This document shows, in pieces, positions 6,997 through 15,448 of a stretch of DNA of 41,613 nt. Origin of the DNA: Anaerolineae bacterium. Lineage in GTDB: Bacteria; Chloroflexota; Anaerolineae; JAAYZQ01. Position 1 is the stretch's first letter, and each line of letters begins with the position of its first letter. The stretch spans positions 1 through 41,613 of the forward strand of contig JAFGIA010000194.1 of the NCBI GenBank assembly GCA_016929795.1, given 5' to 3'. The translations under genes and the position numbers were made by a program. The notes beneath the pieces were generated by a model, which saw only the letters and a list, made by a program, of their open reading frames with translations, did not search any database and was not told the DNA's origin.

Positions 6997-9111
6997 TTAT
7001 GCTGCCGTCACCACCGGCTCCAGTGCACGCAGCTTTTCCAGCGGGATGTGGCAATAGATGCGGTGGTGGGGCGTGTTGTATTGCCATGGCGGCTCTTCGA
7101 CCTCGCAGATCTGGCCGCCGTCGGGCAGCATCTCGGCGCGGCGCGGACAGCGGGTGTGAAAGACGCAGCCGCCCGGCGGGTGTAGCGCGCTCGGCACGGT
7201 GCCTTCCAGGCGGATGTGGCGCTGGGTGGCGATTGGGTCGGGGATCGGCACAGCCGACAGGAGCGCCTCGGTGTAGGGCATGTAGGGCGGCGCATAGATG
7301 TTCTCGGCAGGGCCGATCTCGACGATGTGACCCAGGTACATGACGGCGACGTAATCAGAGAAAAAGCGCACCACGCTCAGGTCGTGGGCGATGAACATCA
7401 TGGTCGTGCCATGCTCACGCTGGATCTCGAGCAGTAGGTTGAGCACGGCCGCCTGCACCGATACGTCCAGTGCCGACACCGGCTCGTCGCACAACACCAG
7501 CTCGGGCCGGCTGGCAAAGGCACGGGCAATGCCCACGCGCTGTTTTTCGCCGCCACTCAACTGGCGTGGCAGCCGTTCGTAGTAGCTGCCGTCGAGGCGC
7601 ACGGCGTCTAGCAGCTTGAGCACCTCCTGGCGCACCTCGCCGCGCGGCACCGTCTTGAACCGCTGCAGCGGGCGAGAGATCTGCTGCCCCACGGTGTACG
7701 ATGGGTTCATGGTCGAGTCTGGGTTCTGGAACACCATCTGCAGCTCTTCGATCAGCTCCAGGTCACGCTGCCCAATCGGCTTGGTGATATCAAAGCCGAG
7801 GAACTCGACCTTGCCCCCTGTCGGCGACTCGAGGCCCACGATCGTCTTGGCCAGCGTGCTCTTGCCGCAGCCCGACTCGCCCACCACGCCCAGCGTCTTG
7901 CCCGCGGGGATATGAAAGCTCACCTCGTCGACCGCCTTGACATGCATTTTTTCGCCCAGGCCAACAAGGCTCAGGAGCGAGCGCGACTCTTGTTCGTAGT
8001 AGGTGCGCAGGTCGTCCACCTGCACCACCACCTTCTCTGCCTCACCTTCCGGCTGGACATCGGGCACGAGACCGGGCGGCGGCACCCACGCGGCGGGATC
8101 GATCTCTTCTGAGTAAAAGCAGCGAGCATGGTGCCCCGTCACAATCTCGCGCAGCTCCGGGTGCTTGCCGAGGCAATGGTCGGTGGCATAGTCGCAGCGT
8201 GGGGCAAAGATGCACGCGTTGCGCGGCCGGTCCTTCGGCGCAGGCACCCGGCCGCGGATCGGATAGAGGCGGCTGCTCTCTTTGGTTGACCCGAGACGGG
8301 GCACGCTGCGCATCAGGCCCTGGGTGTAGGGATGCCGGGGCTGGGCATAGATCGCCTCGACCGGGCCGGTTTCGACCATCTCGCCGGCATACATCACGCC
8401 CACGTGGTCGCACACGCGTGCCACCACGCCCAGGTCGTGCGTGATATAGACGATGGCCGTGTCGAAATCGCGCTTCAGGTCCTCGATCAGGTCGAGTACC
8501 GCCGCCTCGACGGTGACGTCGAGCGCCGTCGTGGGCTCATCCATGATCAGCAGCGCCGGGTTGTTGAGCAGCGCCATGGCAATCACCACGCGCTGTTGCT
8601 GGCCGCCCGAAATCTGATGGGGGAAGCGATTCATGACATTGGCAGCATCGGGCATATAGACGCGTCCCAGCATCTCGACAGAGCGTGCCCACGCCTCTTT
8701 TTTCGAGATGCCGCGGTGTGTCGTCAGCACTTCTGCCAACTGCTCACCAATCGTCACCGAGGGGTTGAGCGCCTGCATTGGGTCCTGGTAGACCATGGCA
8801 ATCTGGTCCCCACGCAGCCGGCGCAGCTCTGCCTGCGAACGGCCCACCAGATCGCGGCCCTGGAATTTGATGCTGCCGCCGACGATCTTGCCATTGGCGC
8901 CGAGAAAGTCGACGATGCCAAAGGCCACGGTCGACTTGCCGCAGCCCGACTCGCCCACCACCCCAAAGGTCATCGCACGGTGCACCTCGAAAGAGACCTC
9001 ACGCACCGCTTCGACGTCGCCATGGCGCGTCTCGTACGAGATGGCGAGGGCCTCGATCTTGAGCACGGGGCTGCGGAGCAGCCCTGCGCTTTGTTGTGTG
9101 TCTGCTGTCAT
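6997..9111 (-). CDS. Peptide/nickel-type ABC transporter, fused double ATP-binding protein
   Basis: 704 residues holding two complete ABC ATPase domains in one chain, equivalent to DppD plus DppF. Domain 1 has Walker A GESGCGKST near residue 53, signature ISGGQQQR and Walker B LLIMDEPT. Domain 2 has a second GESGCGKST near residue 430, LSGGEKQR and LVLCDEPV. Each domain ends with the oligopeptide-transporter tail that carries conserved cysteines (CIFAPRC, CVFHTRC). It powers import through the DppB/DppC-like permeases encoded upstream. The ATG at 9111 follows GAGG by six bases; longer readings would overlap dppC. Fused double ATPases are known in this family. Confidence 0.95.
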   Translation of the reverse strand: MTADTQQSAGLLRSPVLKIEALAISYETRHGDVEAVREVSFEVHRAMTFGVVGESGCGKSTVAFGIVDFLGANGKIVGGSIKFQGRDLVGRSQAELRRLRGDQIAMVYQDPMQALNPSVTIGEQLAEVLTTHRGISKKEAWARSVEMLGRVYMPDAANVMNRFPHQISGGQQQRVVIAMALLNNPALLIMDEPTTALDVTVEAAVLDLIEDLKRDFDTAIVYITHDLGVVARVCDHVGVMYAGEMVETGPVEAIYAQPRHPYTQGLMRSVPRLGSTKESSRLYPIRGRVPAPKDRPRNACIFAPRCDYATDHCLGKHPELREIVTGHHARCFYSEEIDPAAWVPPPGLVPDVQPEGEAEKVVVQVDDLRTYYEQESRSLLSLVGLGEKMHVKAVDEVSFHIPAGKTLGVVGESGCGKSTLAKTIVGLESPTGGKVEFLGFDITKPIGQRDLELIEELQMVFQNPDSTMNPSYTVGQQISRPLQRFKTVPRGEVRQEVLKLLDAVRLDGSYYERLPRQLSGGEKQRVGIARAFASRPELVLCDEPVSALDVSVQAAVLNLLLEIQREHGTTMMFIAHDLSVVRFFSDYVAVMYLGHIVEIGPAENIYAPPYMPYTEALLSAVPIPDPIATQRHIRLEGTVPSALHPPGGCVFHTRCPRRAEMLPDGGQICEVEEPPWQYNTPHHRIYCHIPLEKLRALEPVVTAA

Positions 9112-9119
9112 CGTCGACC

Positions 9120-10043
9120 TCACTGGTAGCGCAGCGACTCTTCGCGCAGGCCGTCGGCGAACAGGTTCAATCCGATCACCAACGAAGCGATGGCGACGGC
9201 GGGCCACAGCGCCGCCCACGGGCTGCCCGACAGGATGAATTGCCGCCCCTTGGCCACCATGCTGCCCCAGTCAGGAGAAGGTGGCGGCAAGCCCAGCCCG
9301 AGGAAGCCGAGCGTGCCCATGGCAAAGATGGCGTATCCGACGCGCAGCATGGCGTCGATGATGATCGGCCCCCGGGCGTTGGGCAGGATCTCGACAAACA
9401 TGATGTACCACGGGCTCTCGCCGCGCAGCTCGGCGGCGCGGATATAGTCGCGCGTGCGGATGTCGAGCGCCAGGCTGCGCACGAGGCGCGCAATGCCTGG
9501 CGTGCCGACGATGGCAATGGCGAGCACCACGTTCACCGCCGAAGCGCCGACAGCGGCGATGATGATCATGTAGAGGAGGATGACGGGAAAGGCCATCATC
9601 GCGTCGAGGATGCGCATCGTCACCTCGTCAACCCAGCCGCCGAGGTAGCCGCCCATCAGCCCGAGCGTCGCACCGGCGAGCAGGCCGAGCGCCACCCCCC
9701 AGATAGCGACGCCGCCAGGCAGCCAGAAGGTCTCGCTGACCGGCAGCATGACGAGCACGACGCGCGCGCCATAGATCAGGCGCGACCAGATGTCGCGCCC
9801 CAGGCTGTCGGTGCCCAACGGATGGGCAGCCGACGGTGCCTGGTTCTGCGCCGTATAGTCCTGCTCTGTCGGCGTGTAGGGCGTCAAAAGTGGGGCCAAG
9901 ATGGCCACAAACACCCAAAAGAGGACGATGACCAGCCCGATCACGGCTGTCTTGGAGGCGAAAAGCACTGACAGGCCCGACCAGGCGCGCCGCACGAGCG
10001 ACGGGCGCGCCAACACCTGTGCCGTCTGCTCACTCACTGCCAT
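9120..10043 (-). CDS. Peptide-type ABC transporter permease (DppC-like)
   Basis: 307 residues, usual length for DppC/OppC. An N-terminal TM helix is followed by the hallmark HPLGTDSLGRDIWSR and the ABC permease core with the coupling (EAA-like) loop AAELRGESPWYIMFVEILPNA. The C-terminus reads LNLFADGLREESLR, a family signature. It forms the membrane channel with the DppB-like protein. The ATG at 10043 is preceded by GGAGG at four bases. The DppB stop lies 13 bases upstream, and the fused ATPase gene starts eight bases downstream of this stop, so the three are one operon. Confidence 0.94.
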   Translation of the reverse strand: MAVSEQTAQVLARPSLVRRAWSGLSVLFASKTAVIGLVIVLFWVFVAILAPLLTPYTPTEQDYTAQNQAPSAAHPLGTDSLGRDIWSRLIYGARVVLVMLPVSETFWLPGGVAIWGVALGLLAGATLGLMGGYLGGWVDEVTMRILDAMMAFPVILLYMIIIAAVGASAVNVVLAIAIVGTPGIARLVRSLALDIRTRDYIRAAELRGESPWYIMFVEILPNARGPIIIDAMLRVGYAIFAMGTLGFLGLGLPPPSPDWGSMVAKGRQFILSGSPWAALWPAVAIASLVIGLNLFADGLREESLRYQ

Positions 10044-10056
10044 ACTTCCTCCCTGG

Positions 10057-12180
10057 TCAGGCATAGCGGATCCTCGGGTTCAGGAAGGTGTAGAGGATGT
10101 CCGCCAGCAATTGAGTGCCGACCGCGACGGCAACCAGGATGATGGCGCCGGCCTCAATGGCGTTAAAGTCTTTGAACAGCGCCGAATCGAGCAGGTAGCT
10201 GCCCAGGCCAGGATAGCCAAAAATGACCTCGACGACGACGATGCCCCCCAGCAGCCAGTTCACATGGAGCATAATGACCGTGATCGGCGCCATCAGCGCG
10301 TTGCGGATGGCGTGCCTGGTTACCACGCGCCAGTAGGGCAGCCCCTTCAGGAATGCAGTGCGGATGTAGGGGGCTTTCATCACCTCCACCATGCTGGCGC
10401 GAGTGATGCGCAACACGTAGCCGAGCTCGATCAGGGTGAGGGTGGCGACGGGCAGCACCAGCATATCGGGCCGCGTCCACGGCGCATCCTCGCCAAACAC
10501 TGTGGCGCCGGGCACGAGTCCAAGCCAGAAGGCAAAGATCAGGATCAAAAAGATGCCGGTGGCAAACTCGGGCGTCACCGAAAAGATCATGCCGCCGATC
10601 GACAGCACACGGTCCAGTATGCTCCCTTCGCGCAGCCCGGCGAGGAGGCCAAGGATGAGGGCAAGGGGCATGACGATGATAAAGGCGATGCCTGCCAGCA
10701 CCAGCGAATTACGCAGCCGCTTGAAGAGCAGGTCGGACACCGGCCGCCCCGTGCGCAGCGACACGCCAGGGTCGCCACGCAGCAGCCCCTTTTGGAGCGG
10801 GATATACTCCGCCGGGCCGCCGGTGGACGACTTCCACCCCGTGCCGACGATAAAGGTCCACACCTCTTGGCCGGTGCCCTTTTCCCAGCGCACAGCGTGG
10901 TTCTGGGTGTCGACGCCCCAGAAGCTGCGCGCCACGCGGGCGCGGCCGGCGGCGTCGCTGAGCGCGATGGCGTGCCCCACTTCTGACAGCCTCTCTGCTG
11001 CCGTGGCAAGGACGGTGCGCGCGTCCGTTTCAGCGGCCGCTTCCAGATACCCGGCGGCAGCGCTCAACGCCTCCCCCAGCTCGGGATCGGCGTCCTCGAT
11101 GGCCCCACCCACCTGATCGAGCAAGGGCGGCACGATGTCGAGCTGCTCCGGCCCGAAAGAGACCTGGGCGGGATCGGACAGCGCCTGCAGCACGCCCGCC
11201 GCCTGCTGGTACATGCCCGCTTTGAGTGCAAAGAAAAAGGTACCGAGCGATGCAGTCAGGCGGTCGACCGTGGGCGCCACTTGCTCCAGCGCCTCGCGAG
11301 CCGCCTCCCGATCGTTGGCACGCAGGGCTTCGGCGGCCTGGCGCACCAGCCCGGCGCCTACCGTGTCATACTCCTCCAGGGCCACCGCCCCCTTGTCGAG
11401 GCTGCGGGCGAGGGCTTGCAGGTTGCCCAACTCCAGATCTGCGGCCGCCTCGCCAGATAGGGTGTCGAGAACATCCGACACTGCCAGCAGCCCACTCTGA
11501 CGCACGGCCTGTTCCGAGGCTTCCCCGAACGCGCCCTGGCTCTCCCGGGCCCGGGGGCTGATCAGCGCTTGCAGCTCCCCCTCGGGACCGGCGAGCCTTT
11601 GCTTCAAGGCGGCCTGATCGACGTCTCCCGTTTCCGCTTCACGCAGGATGCCGAGGATGCGATCGAGCGGCTCGAGGAGGGCCTGGCGCCCTGCTGCGGT
11701 CAGTTGGTCGTCGGCCTCTACCGCTTGCCTCGCTCCCTGGAGGCGTTCGATCTCCTCAGCCGGGTCGTTGACCTGCCACCGCTCGTTGTCCACCTCCTGG
11801 ACGACGGTGCCATCGGGCAGGCGCTTTCGGACGACGAGGTCCTCACCTTCCAGCGTCCAGCGCAGGAGTGTGTCATCCTCGCCGACGGCCCACCACTCGG
11901 TAAAGCCATCCTCGGTGATGATGCGGCGCACCGGCAACCCGACCCTGTTCGTAGCCCGCCAGTCGGTGCCGGCGAGCCACGACAGGTAGCGCTGGTAGAT
12001 CGGCTTGTCGAGCCCCTGCTGGGCGAGGAATGACGCCTCCTGCTCGGGCGTGATCTGGATGCCAAGCACATTGCGCGCTACGTTCCCCGGCGCCGCCTCG
12101 GTGATGGCAAACACCGCGATCGACACCAGGAGCATCGTCAGGAGCATCAACAGAAGGCGCCGCACTATGAATTTGGCCAC
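10057..12180 (-). CDS. Peptide-type ABC transporter permease (DppB-like) with a large extracytoplasmic insertion
   Basis: 707 residues, about twice the normal 310-340. The N-terminus has TM1 and the usual GLDKPIYQRYLSWLAG string (about 55-71). The conserved continuation GLLRGDPGVSLRTGRPVSD appears only near residues 463-482, followed by a normal five-helix permease core. Between them lie about 390 residues: a beta-like start (WWAVGEDDTLLRWTLEGEDL), then a long stretch of Ala/Glu/Leu-rich helices, then another beta-like end (GVDTQNHAVRWEKGTGQEVW). By family topology this loop is outside the membrane. The GTG start at 12180 has AAGGAG eight bases upstream. Core identification is secure; the role of the insertion is unknown. 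Confidence 0.93.
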   Translation of the reverse strand: MAKFIVRRLLLMLLTMLLVSIAVFAITEAAPGNVARNVLGIQITPEQEASFLAQQGLDKPIYQRYLSWLAGTDWRATNRVGLPVRRIITEDGFTEWWAVGEDDTLLRWTLEGEDLVVRKRLPDGTVVQEVDNERWQVNDPAEEIERLQGARQAVEADDQLTAAGRQALLEPLDRILGILREAETGDVDQAALKQRLAGPEGELQALISPRARESQGAFGEASEQAVRQSGLLAVSDVLDTLSGEAAADLELGNLQALARSLDKGAVALEEYDTVGAGLVRQAAEALRANDREAAREALEQVAPTVDRLTASLGTFFFALKAGMYQQAAGVLQALSDPAQVSFGPEQLDIVPPLLDQVGGAIEDADPELGEALSAAAGYLEAAAETDARTVLATAAERLSEVGHAIALSDAAGRARVARSFWGVDTQNHAVRWEKGTGQEVWTFIVGTGWKSSTGGPAEYIPLQKGLLRGDPGVSLRTGRPVSDLLFKRLRNSLVLAGIAFIIVMPLALILGLLAGLREGSILDRVLSIGGMIFSVTPEFATGIFLILIFAFWLGLVPGATVFGEDAPWTRPDMLVLPVATLTLIELGYVLRITRASMVEVMKAPYIRTAFLKGLPYWRVVTRHAIRNALMAPITVIMLHVNWLLGGIVVVEVIFGYPGLGSYLLDSALFKDFNAIEAGAIILVAVAVGTQLLADILYTFLNPRIRYA

Positions 12181-12213
12181 TGGCCCTGCTCCTTCCAGGT
12201 CGCTTTATGGGAT

Positions 12214-12242
12214 GCAGGTCGGGGCGCGCGGCCCCGACCTGC
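12214..12242 (-). terminator. Intercistronic hairpin between lipoprotein and permease genes
   Basis: A perfect 12-bp GC-rich stem (GCAGGTCGGGGC paired with GCCCCGACCTGC) with a 5-nt loop lies 32 bases after the solute-binding gene stop. No U-tract follows. Such structures after binding-protein genes commonly protect the upstream mRNA or partly terminate transcription, making the binding protein more abundant than the permease. Confidence 0.6.
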
Positions 12243-12274
12243 TTGGCGACATTCATCGCACAAAGATCTTTCGA

Positions 12275-14005
12275 TCAGGCCGTCTTCCACGTCTCGTTAA
12301 AGAGCATATAGATGTTCGGATGGGGCATGACGTCCTTGACGTTTTGGCGATTCACCATCCAGATGTTCATCCAGTAGGGAATGCCGATGGAGCCGCGATC
12401 GAGCTGGATCTGCTCCAGATCGCAAAAGATCTGGCGCCGCGCTTCGACGTCGAGCGTGCCGTTGGCCTGTGTCAGCAGCTCCGAGAACTCGGGGTCTACC
12501 CAGCGGCTCTCGTTCCATGCCGCAGGATTGCCGTCGGCATCAGCCGTGTAGGCCAGGTTGAGCGTCATCGTGCCCAGTGGGCGGTGCGACCAGGGTGTCA
12601 CCCCCAGGTCGACCTCGGTCCACTGCTCCCAATACTGGTTGTTCGGCATTGTGTTCAGAGTAATGTTGAACCCTGCCGGCGCCGCATCCTCTTTCAGGAT
12701 CTCGGCGTACGATACGATGTCGGGCCACCCGGTGCCGACCGCGATCTGGACGTCGAGCCCGTCGGGGTAGCCTGCCTCCGCCAGGAGCTGCTTGGCCTGG
12801 TCGGGGTCGTAGGGCGGGACCGGGATGTCGCAGTATTCCGGGTGGTTTTCGTACACGTGGACGTCTTCACCCACCAGGCCCTGCCCAAAGTAGGCCAGGT
12901 TCAGGATCTTTTCGTGGTTCTGGCACAGCTTGAGCGCCTTGCGCACCTTGTTGTCGGTCCAGGGGTCCAGGTCGACACGCATGCGCAGCACGCGCGAGAT
13001 GGCCGTAGGCACGCCGGCAACGATGACACCCGGGTCGTCTTTCAGGGCCAGGTAAAAGTCGGGGCTGACATTGTCGCCCAGGTCGAGATAGTCGACCTCG
13101 CCCGCCTGGATGGCGGCGATCCACGCCGACGATTCTTCGCCCATGTCGATGAATTCCATCTCGTCGAGGTAGGGCAGAGGCTCGCCATCCTTGCCATTCT
13201 GCCAGTAGTCGGTGCGGCGCTTGATGAGCACACGCTCGCCCTCGCTGTAGGCTTCCAGGGTGTAGGGGCCGGTGCCGTGGGGCGCCTGGATAAAGTCGCC
13301 CTCGAAGGTGCGGTGGTTCAAGACCATCGCAGGGTAGTGGAAGAGGTGCTCGGGCACGCCGATCTCGGGCTGAGTCAGGTGCAGGACGACAGTATAGTCA
13401 TCAACCTGTTCGATGTTCGTCGCGCTCAGGTAGCCGCCGATGAGGCCGAGCATCGACGAGCCCACATCCTCCTTCAGCCACTCGTTCATGGTAAACACCA
13501 CGTCGGCGGCGTTGAACTCGTCGCCGTTGTTGTGTTTGAGACCCTGGCGCAGGTTTAGCGTCCAGGTCAACAGGTCATCGCTCGCCTGCCAGCTTTCGAG
13601 CAGATAGGGACGCGCAACATTATCGACCCCATAGTAGGTGAGGTACTCGGCGACCTGCCGCAACTGGTTCGACGGAGAGATCCAGGAGAACTGTGCAGGG
13701 TGCGTGACCTTTTGCACACGGCTCGCCACGCGCAGGCTGCCCCCACGCGTCGGCGTGGCGGGTGCCGGCGCTGTTGTCGGCTGGGGCACCGCCGTAGCCT
13801 GTGGCACGGCGGTGGGGACAGCCGTCGGCTCTGGCGTGGCGCCACATGCTGTCAGGAACGCCGACGCACTGGCGAACGACACGCCGAGCAGCGTCGCCGT
13901 GCGCAAGAACTCGCGGCGGCTGATGCGCCCCTGCCGGTACAACTCTTTCAGCTCTGGGATGTAAGCATGGACCTCATCCCGCTTCTGCCTCTTGATAATC
14001 TCCAT
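12275..14005 (-). CDS. ABC transporter solute-binding lipoprotein, family 5 (peptide/nickel type)
   Basis: 576 residues from the ATG at 14005, which has GGAGGAG six bases upstream. A 30-residue basic leader precedes a twin-arginine motif SRREFLRTA, a hydrophobic stretch and a lipobox LTAC, so the protein is probably exported folded by Tat and lipid-anchored. A Pro/Thr/Ala linker leads into the mature domain with family-5 features (GLKHNNGDEFNAADVVFTMN; GTGPYTLEAYSEGERVLIKR). It binds a peptide or similar ligand and delivers it to the permease encoded downstream. A longer reading from GTG at 14110 is possible but poorly supported. First gene of the transporter operon, behind its own promoter. 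Confidence 0.93.
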   Translation of the reverse strand: MEIIKRQKRDEVHAYIPELKELYRQGRISRREFLRTATLLGVSFASASAFLTACGATPEPTAVPTAVPQATAVPQPTTAPAPATPTRGGSLRVASRVQKVTHPAQFSWISPSNQLRQVAEYLTYYGVDNVARPYLLESWQASDDLLTWTLNLRQGLKHNNGDEFNAADVVFTMNEWLKEDVGSSMLGLIGGYLSATNIEQVDDYTVVLHLTQPEIGVPEHLFHYPAMVLNHRTFEGDFIQAPHGTGPYTLEAYSEGERVLIKRRTDYWQNGKDGEPLPYLDEMEFIDMGEESSAWIAAIQAGEVDYLDLGDNVSPDFYLALKDDPGVIVAGVPTAISRVLRMRVDLDPWTDNKVRKALKLCQNHEKILNLAYFGQGLVGEDVHVYENHPEYCDIPVPPYDPDQAKQLLAEAGYPDGLDVQIAVGTGWPDIVSYAEILKEDAAPAGFNITLNTMPNNQYWEQWTEVDLGVTPWSHRPLGTMTLNLAYTADADGNPAAWNESRWVDPEFSELLTQANGTLDVEARRQIFCDLEQIQLDRGSIGIPYWMNIWMVNRQNVKDVMPHPNIYMLFNETWKTA

Positions 14006-14167
14006 TCTTTGCTCCTCCCGATCGTAATCTTGATGCCTTGGTTCTGCCCCCAAGAGAGCATCCTCGTGGTTTCTTTCCTTAAAGCCAACCTCATCGCCGG
14101 TTCGCACCACCTCCTCTCAAGTACATTTCAGCCGCAGTGCAGTCATTCTGTCAAACCAAACGCGATT

Positions 14168-14196
14168 ATTATATCACACCCCTCCACACGGTGCAA
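14168..14196 (-). promoter_or_regulatory. Sigma-70-type promoter of the ABC transporter operon
   Basis: TTGCAC (14191-14196) and a perfect TATAAT (14168-14173) are separated by 17 bases on the minus strand. It would give a leader of about 155 nt before the lipoprotein gene. Within that leader a second TTGACA (14149-14154) is followed after 18 bases by only a weak TGAAAT. Confidence 0.7.
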
Positions 14197-14210
14197 GCAT
14201 GGCTCGAACC

Positions 14211-14228
14211 GCCCGGTTGCCGCCGGGC
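14211..14228 (-). terminator. Small GC hairpin after the aminotransferase gene
   Basis: GCCCGG and CCGGGC pair around a 6-nt loop, 23 bases after the aminotransferase stop and just before the next promoter's -35 box. No U-tract is visible, so terminator function is only suggested by position. Confidence 0.3.
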
Positions 14229-14250
14229 CGCATGATCGCACATGGCGTAC

Positions 14251-15432
14251 TCACCACTCATCACGCGCGGCGATGCGCGACAGCGCGTCGGCGACACGCT
14301 CCAGGGCTGTCGCGATCTTTTCGATCGAGTTGGCGTACGAGAACCGCAAGTAGCCTTCCCCATACCGGCCAAAGGCCGTGCCAGGCAGGACGGCGACCCC
14401 AGCCTCCTCCAGCAGATAGTCAGCCATCCAGGACGACGAGCGGCCAAACGACGACACGTTCGGGAACACGTAAAACGCACCCTGCGGCACGGGACAGCGC
14501 ACGCCGGGAATCTCTTGCAGCCCCGTGACGATCAAGTCGCGGCGCCGGCAAAAGACTTGGACGGCGGCCTCTACGCCTCCCTGTGGCCCCACGATCGCCT
14601 CCAGGCCGGCGAATTGGGTGAAGGTGGCGGTGCAGCCGACAGAGTGCGTCAGAAGCAGGTCCATCTTGTCCGCCAGCGGCACAGGCATGATGCCAAAGCC
14701 GAGGCGCCAGCCCGTCATAGCATACGTTTTCGAAAAGCCGTCGGCAATGATCGTGCGCTCGGCCATTCCCGGCAGCGACACGATGCTCGGCGCCTCGACG
14801 TCGTACACCAGCCGGCCATAGATCTCGTCGGAGAGGACCCACAAATCCCGCTCGCGGGCCGCCTGCGCGACATGCTCCAGCGTCTCGGGGGTGTGGATGC
14901 CCCCTGTCGGGTTGCTGGGCGAGTTGAGGATGACGAGGCGCGTGCGCTCGCTCAGCGCCGCGTCGAACGCATCAAGGTCGAGATCGTAGCCGCGCGCTTC
15001 GAGCAGAGGCACGGGCACGGGGCGTCCCTCGGCAAGGCCAATCGCGGCTGGGTAGCTGGGAAAGCCCGGGTCGGGATAGATCACCTCGTCGCCCGGTTCA
15101 AGCAGTGCCAACAGCGGCAGGAGAATGAGCGGCTTGGTGCCCGGCGCAATCACCACCTGCCCGGGCGCAAACTCGACGCCGCGTCGCCTGCCCGCATCGT
15201 CGGCGATGGCGCAGCGCAGCTCGGGCACCCCGGCAGGCGGGTTGTAGCGTGTTTTTCCCGACGTGATGGCACGGATGCCGCCCAGCGCAACGTTCGGAAA
15301 GGTCTCGAAATCGGGCTGGCCGATCTCAAGGTGGATGATCTCACGCCCCTCTGCCTCGAGCGCCTGCGCGCGCGCCAGCACGGCATACGCCCCCTCGGCC
15401 TTCAGGTGTTCGATGCGTTGCGCAAACGACAT
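14251..15432 (-). CDS. Class I/II pyridoxal-phosphate aminotransferase
   Basis: 393 residues, full length for an aspartate-aminotransferase-type (fold I) enzyme. The PLP lysine is K235 in DGFSKTYAMTGWRLG. N174 (NSPSNPTG), D202 and Y205 (LSDEIYG) are the other cofactor contacts, and YLRFSYANS supplies the carboxylate-binding arginine. It moves an amino group between an amino acid and a 2-oxo acid; the specific substrate cannot be read. The ATG at 15432 follows GAGG by six bases and lies 16 bases after the GntR gene stop, so both form a two-gene operon. Its product may feed, or its expression may respond to, the peptide importer encoded downstream. Confidence 0.93.
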   Translation of the reverse strand: MSFAQRIEHLKAEGAYAVLARAQALEAEGREIIHLEIGQPDFETFPNVALGGIRAITSGKTRYNPPAGVPELRCAIADDAGRRRGVEFAPGQVVIAPGTKPLILLPLLALLEPGDEVIYPDPGFPSYPAAIGLAEGRPVPVPLLEARGYDLDLDAFDAALSERTRLVILNSPSNPTGGIHTPETLEHVAQAARERDLWVLSDEIYGRLVYDVEAPSIVSLPGMAERTIIADGFSKTYAMTGWRLGFGIMPVPLADKMDLLLTHSVGCTATFTQFAGLEAIVGPQGGVEAAVQVFCRRRDLIVTGLQEIPGVRCPVPQGAFYVFPNVSSFGRSSSWMADYLLEEAGVAVLPGTAFGRYGEGYLRFSYANSIEKIATALERVADALSRIAARDEW

Positions 15433-15448
15433 GGGCGACCTCGATATC

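Noticed and set aside
5481..7343. 620-codon plus-strand open frame opposite the racemase, CBS-ACT and ATPase genes
   Set aside because: It is antisense to three recognised genes, is rich in His/Arg/Ala as expected of a complementary frame in GC-rich DNA, and has no ribosome site or known motif.
12005..13558. 517-codon plus-strand frame opposite the solute-binding gene
   Set aside because: Complementary-strand shadow of a clear lipoprotein; spans several gene boundaries on the other strand.
14006..14110. 35-residue extension of the solute-binding lipoprotein
   Set aside because: The ribosome site is too close to the GTG at 14110, while ATG at 14005 has GGAGGAG at proper spacing and gives the usual Tat/lipoprotein leader.
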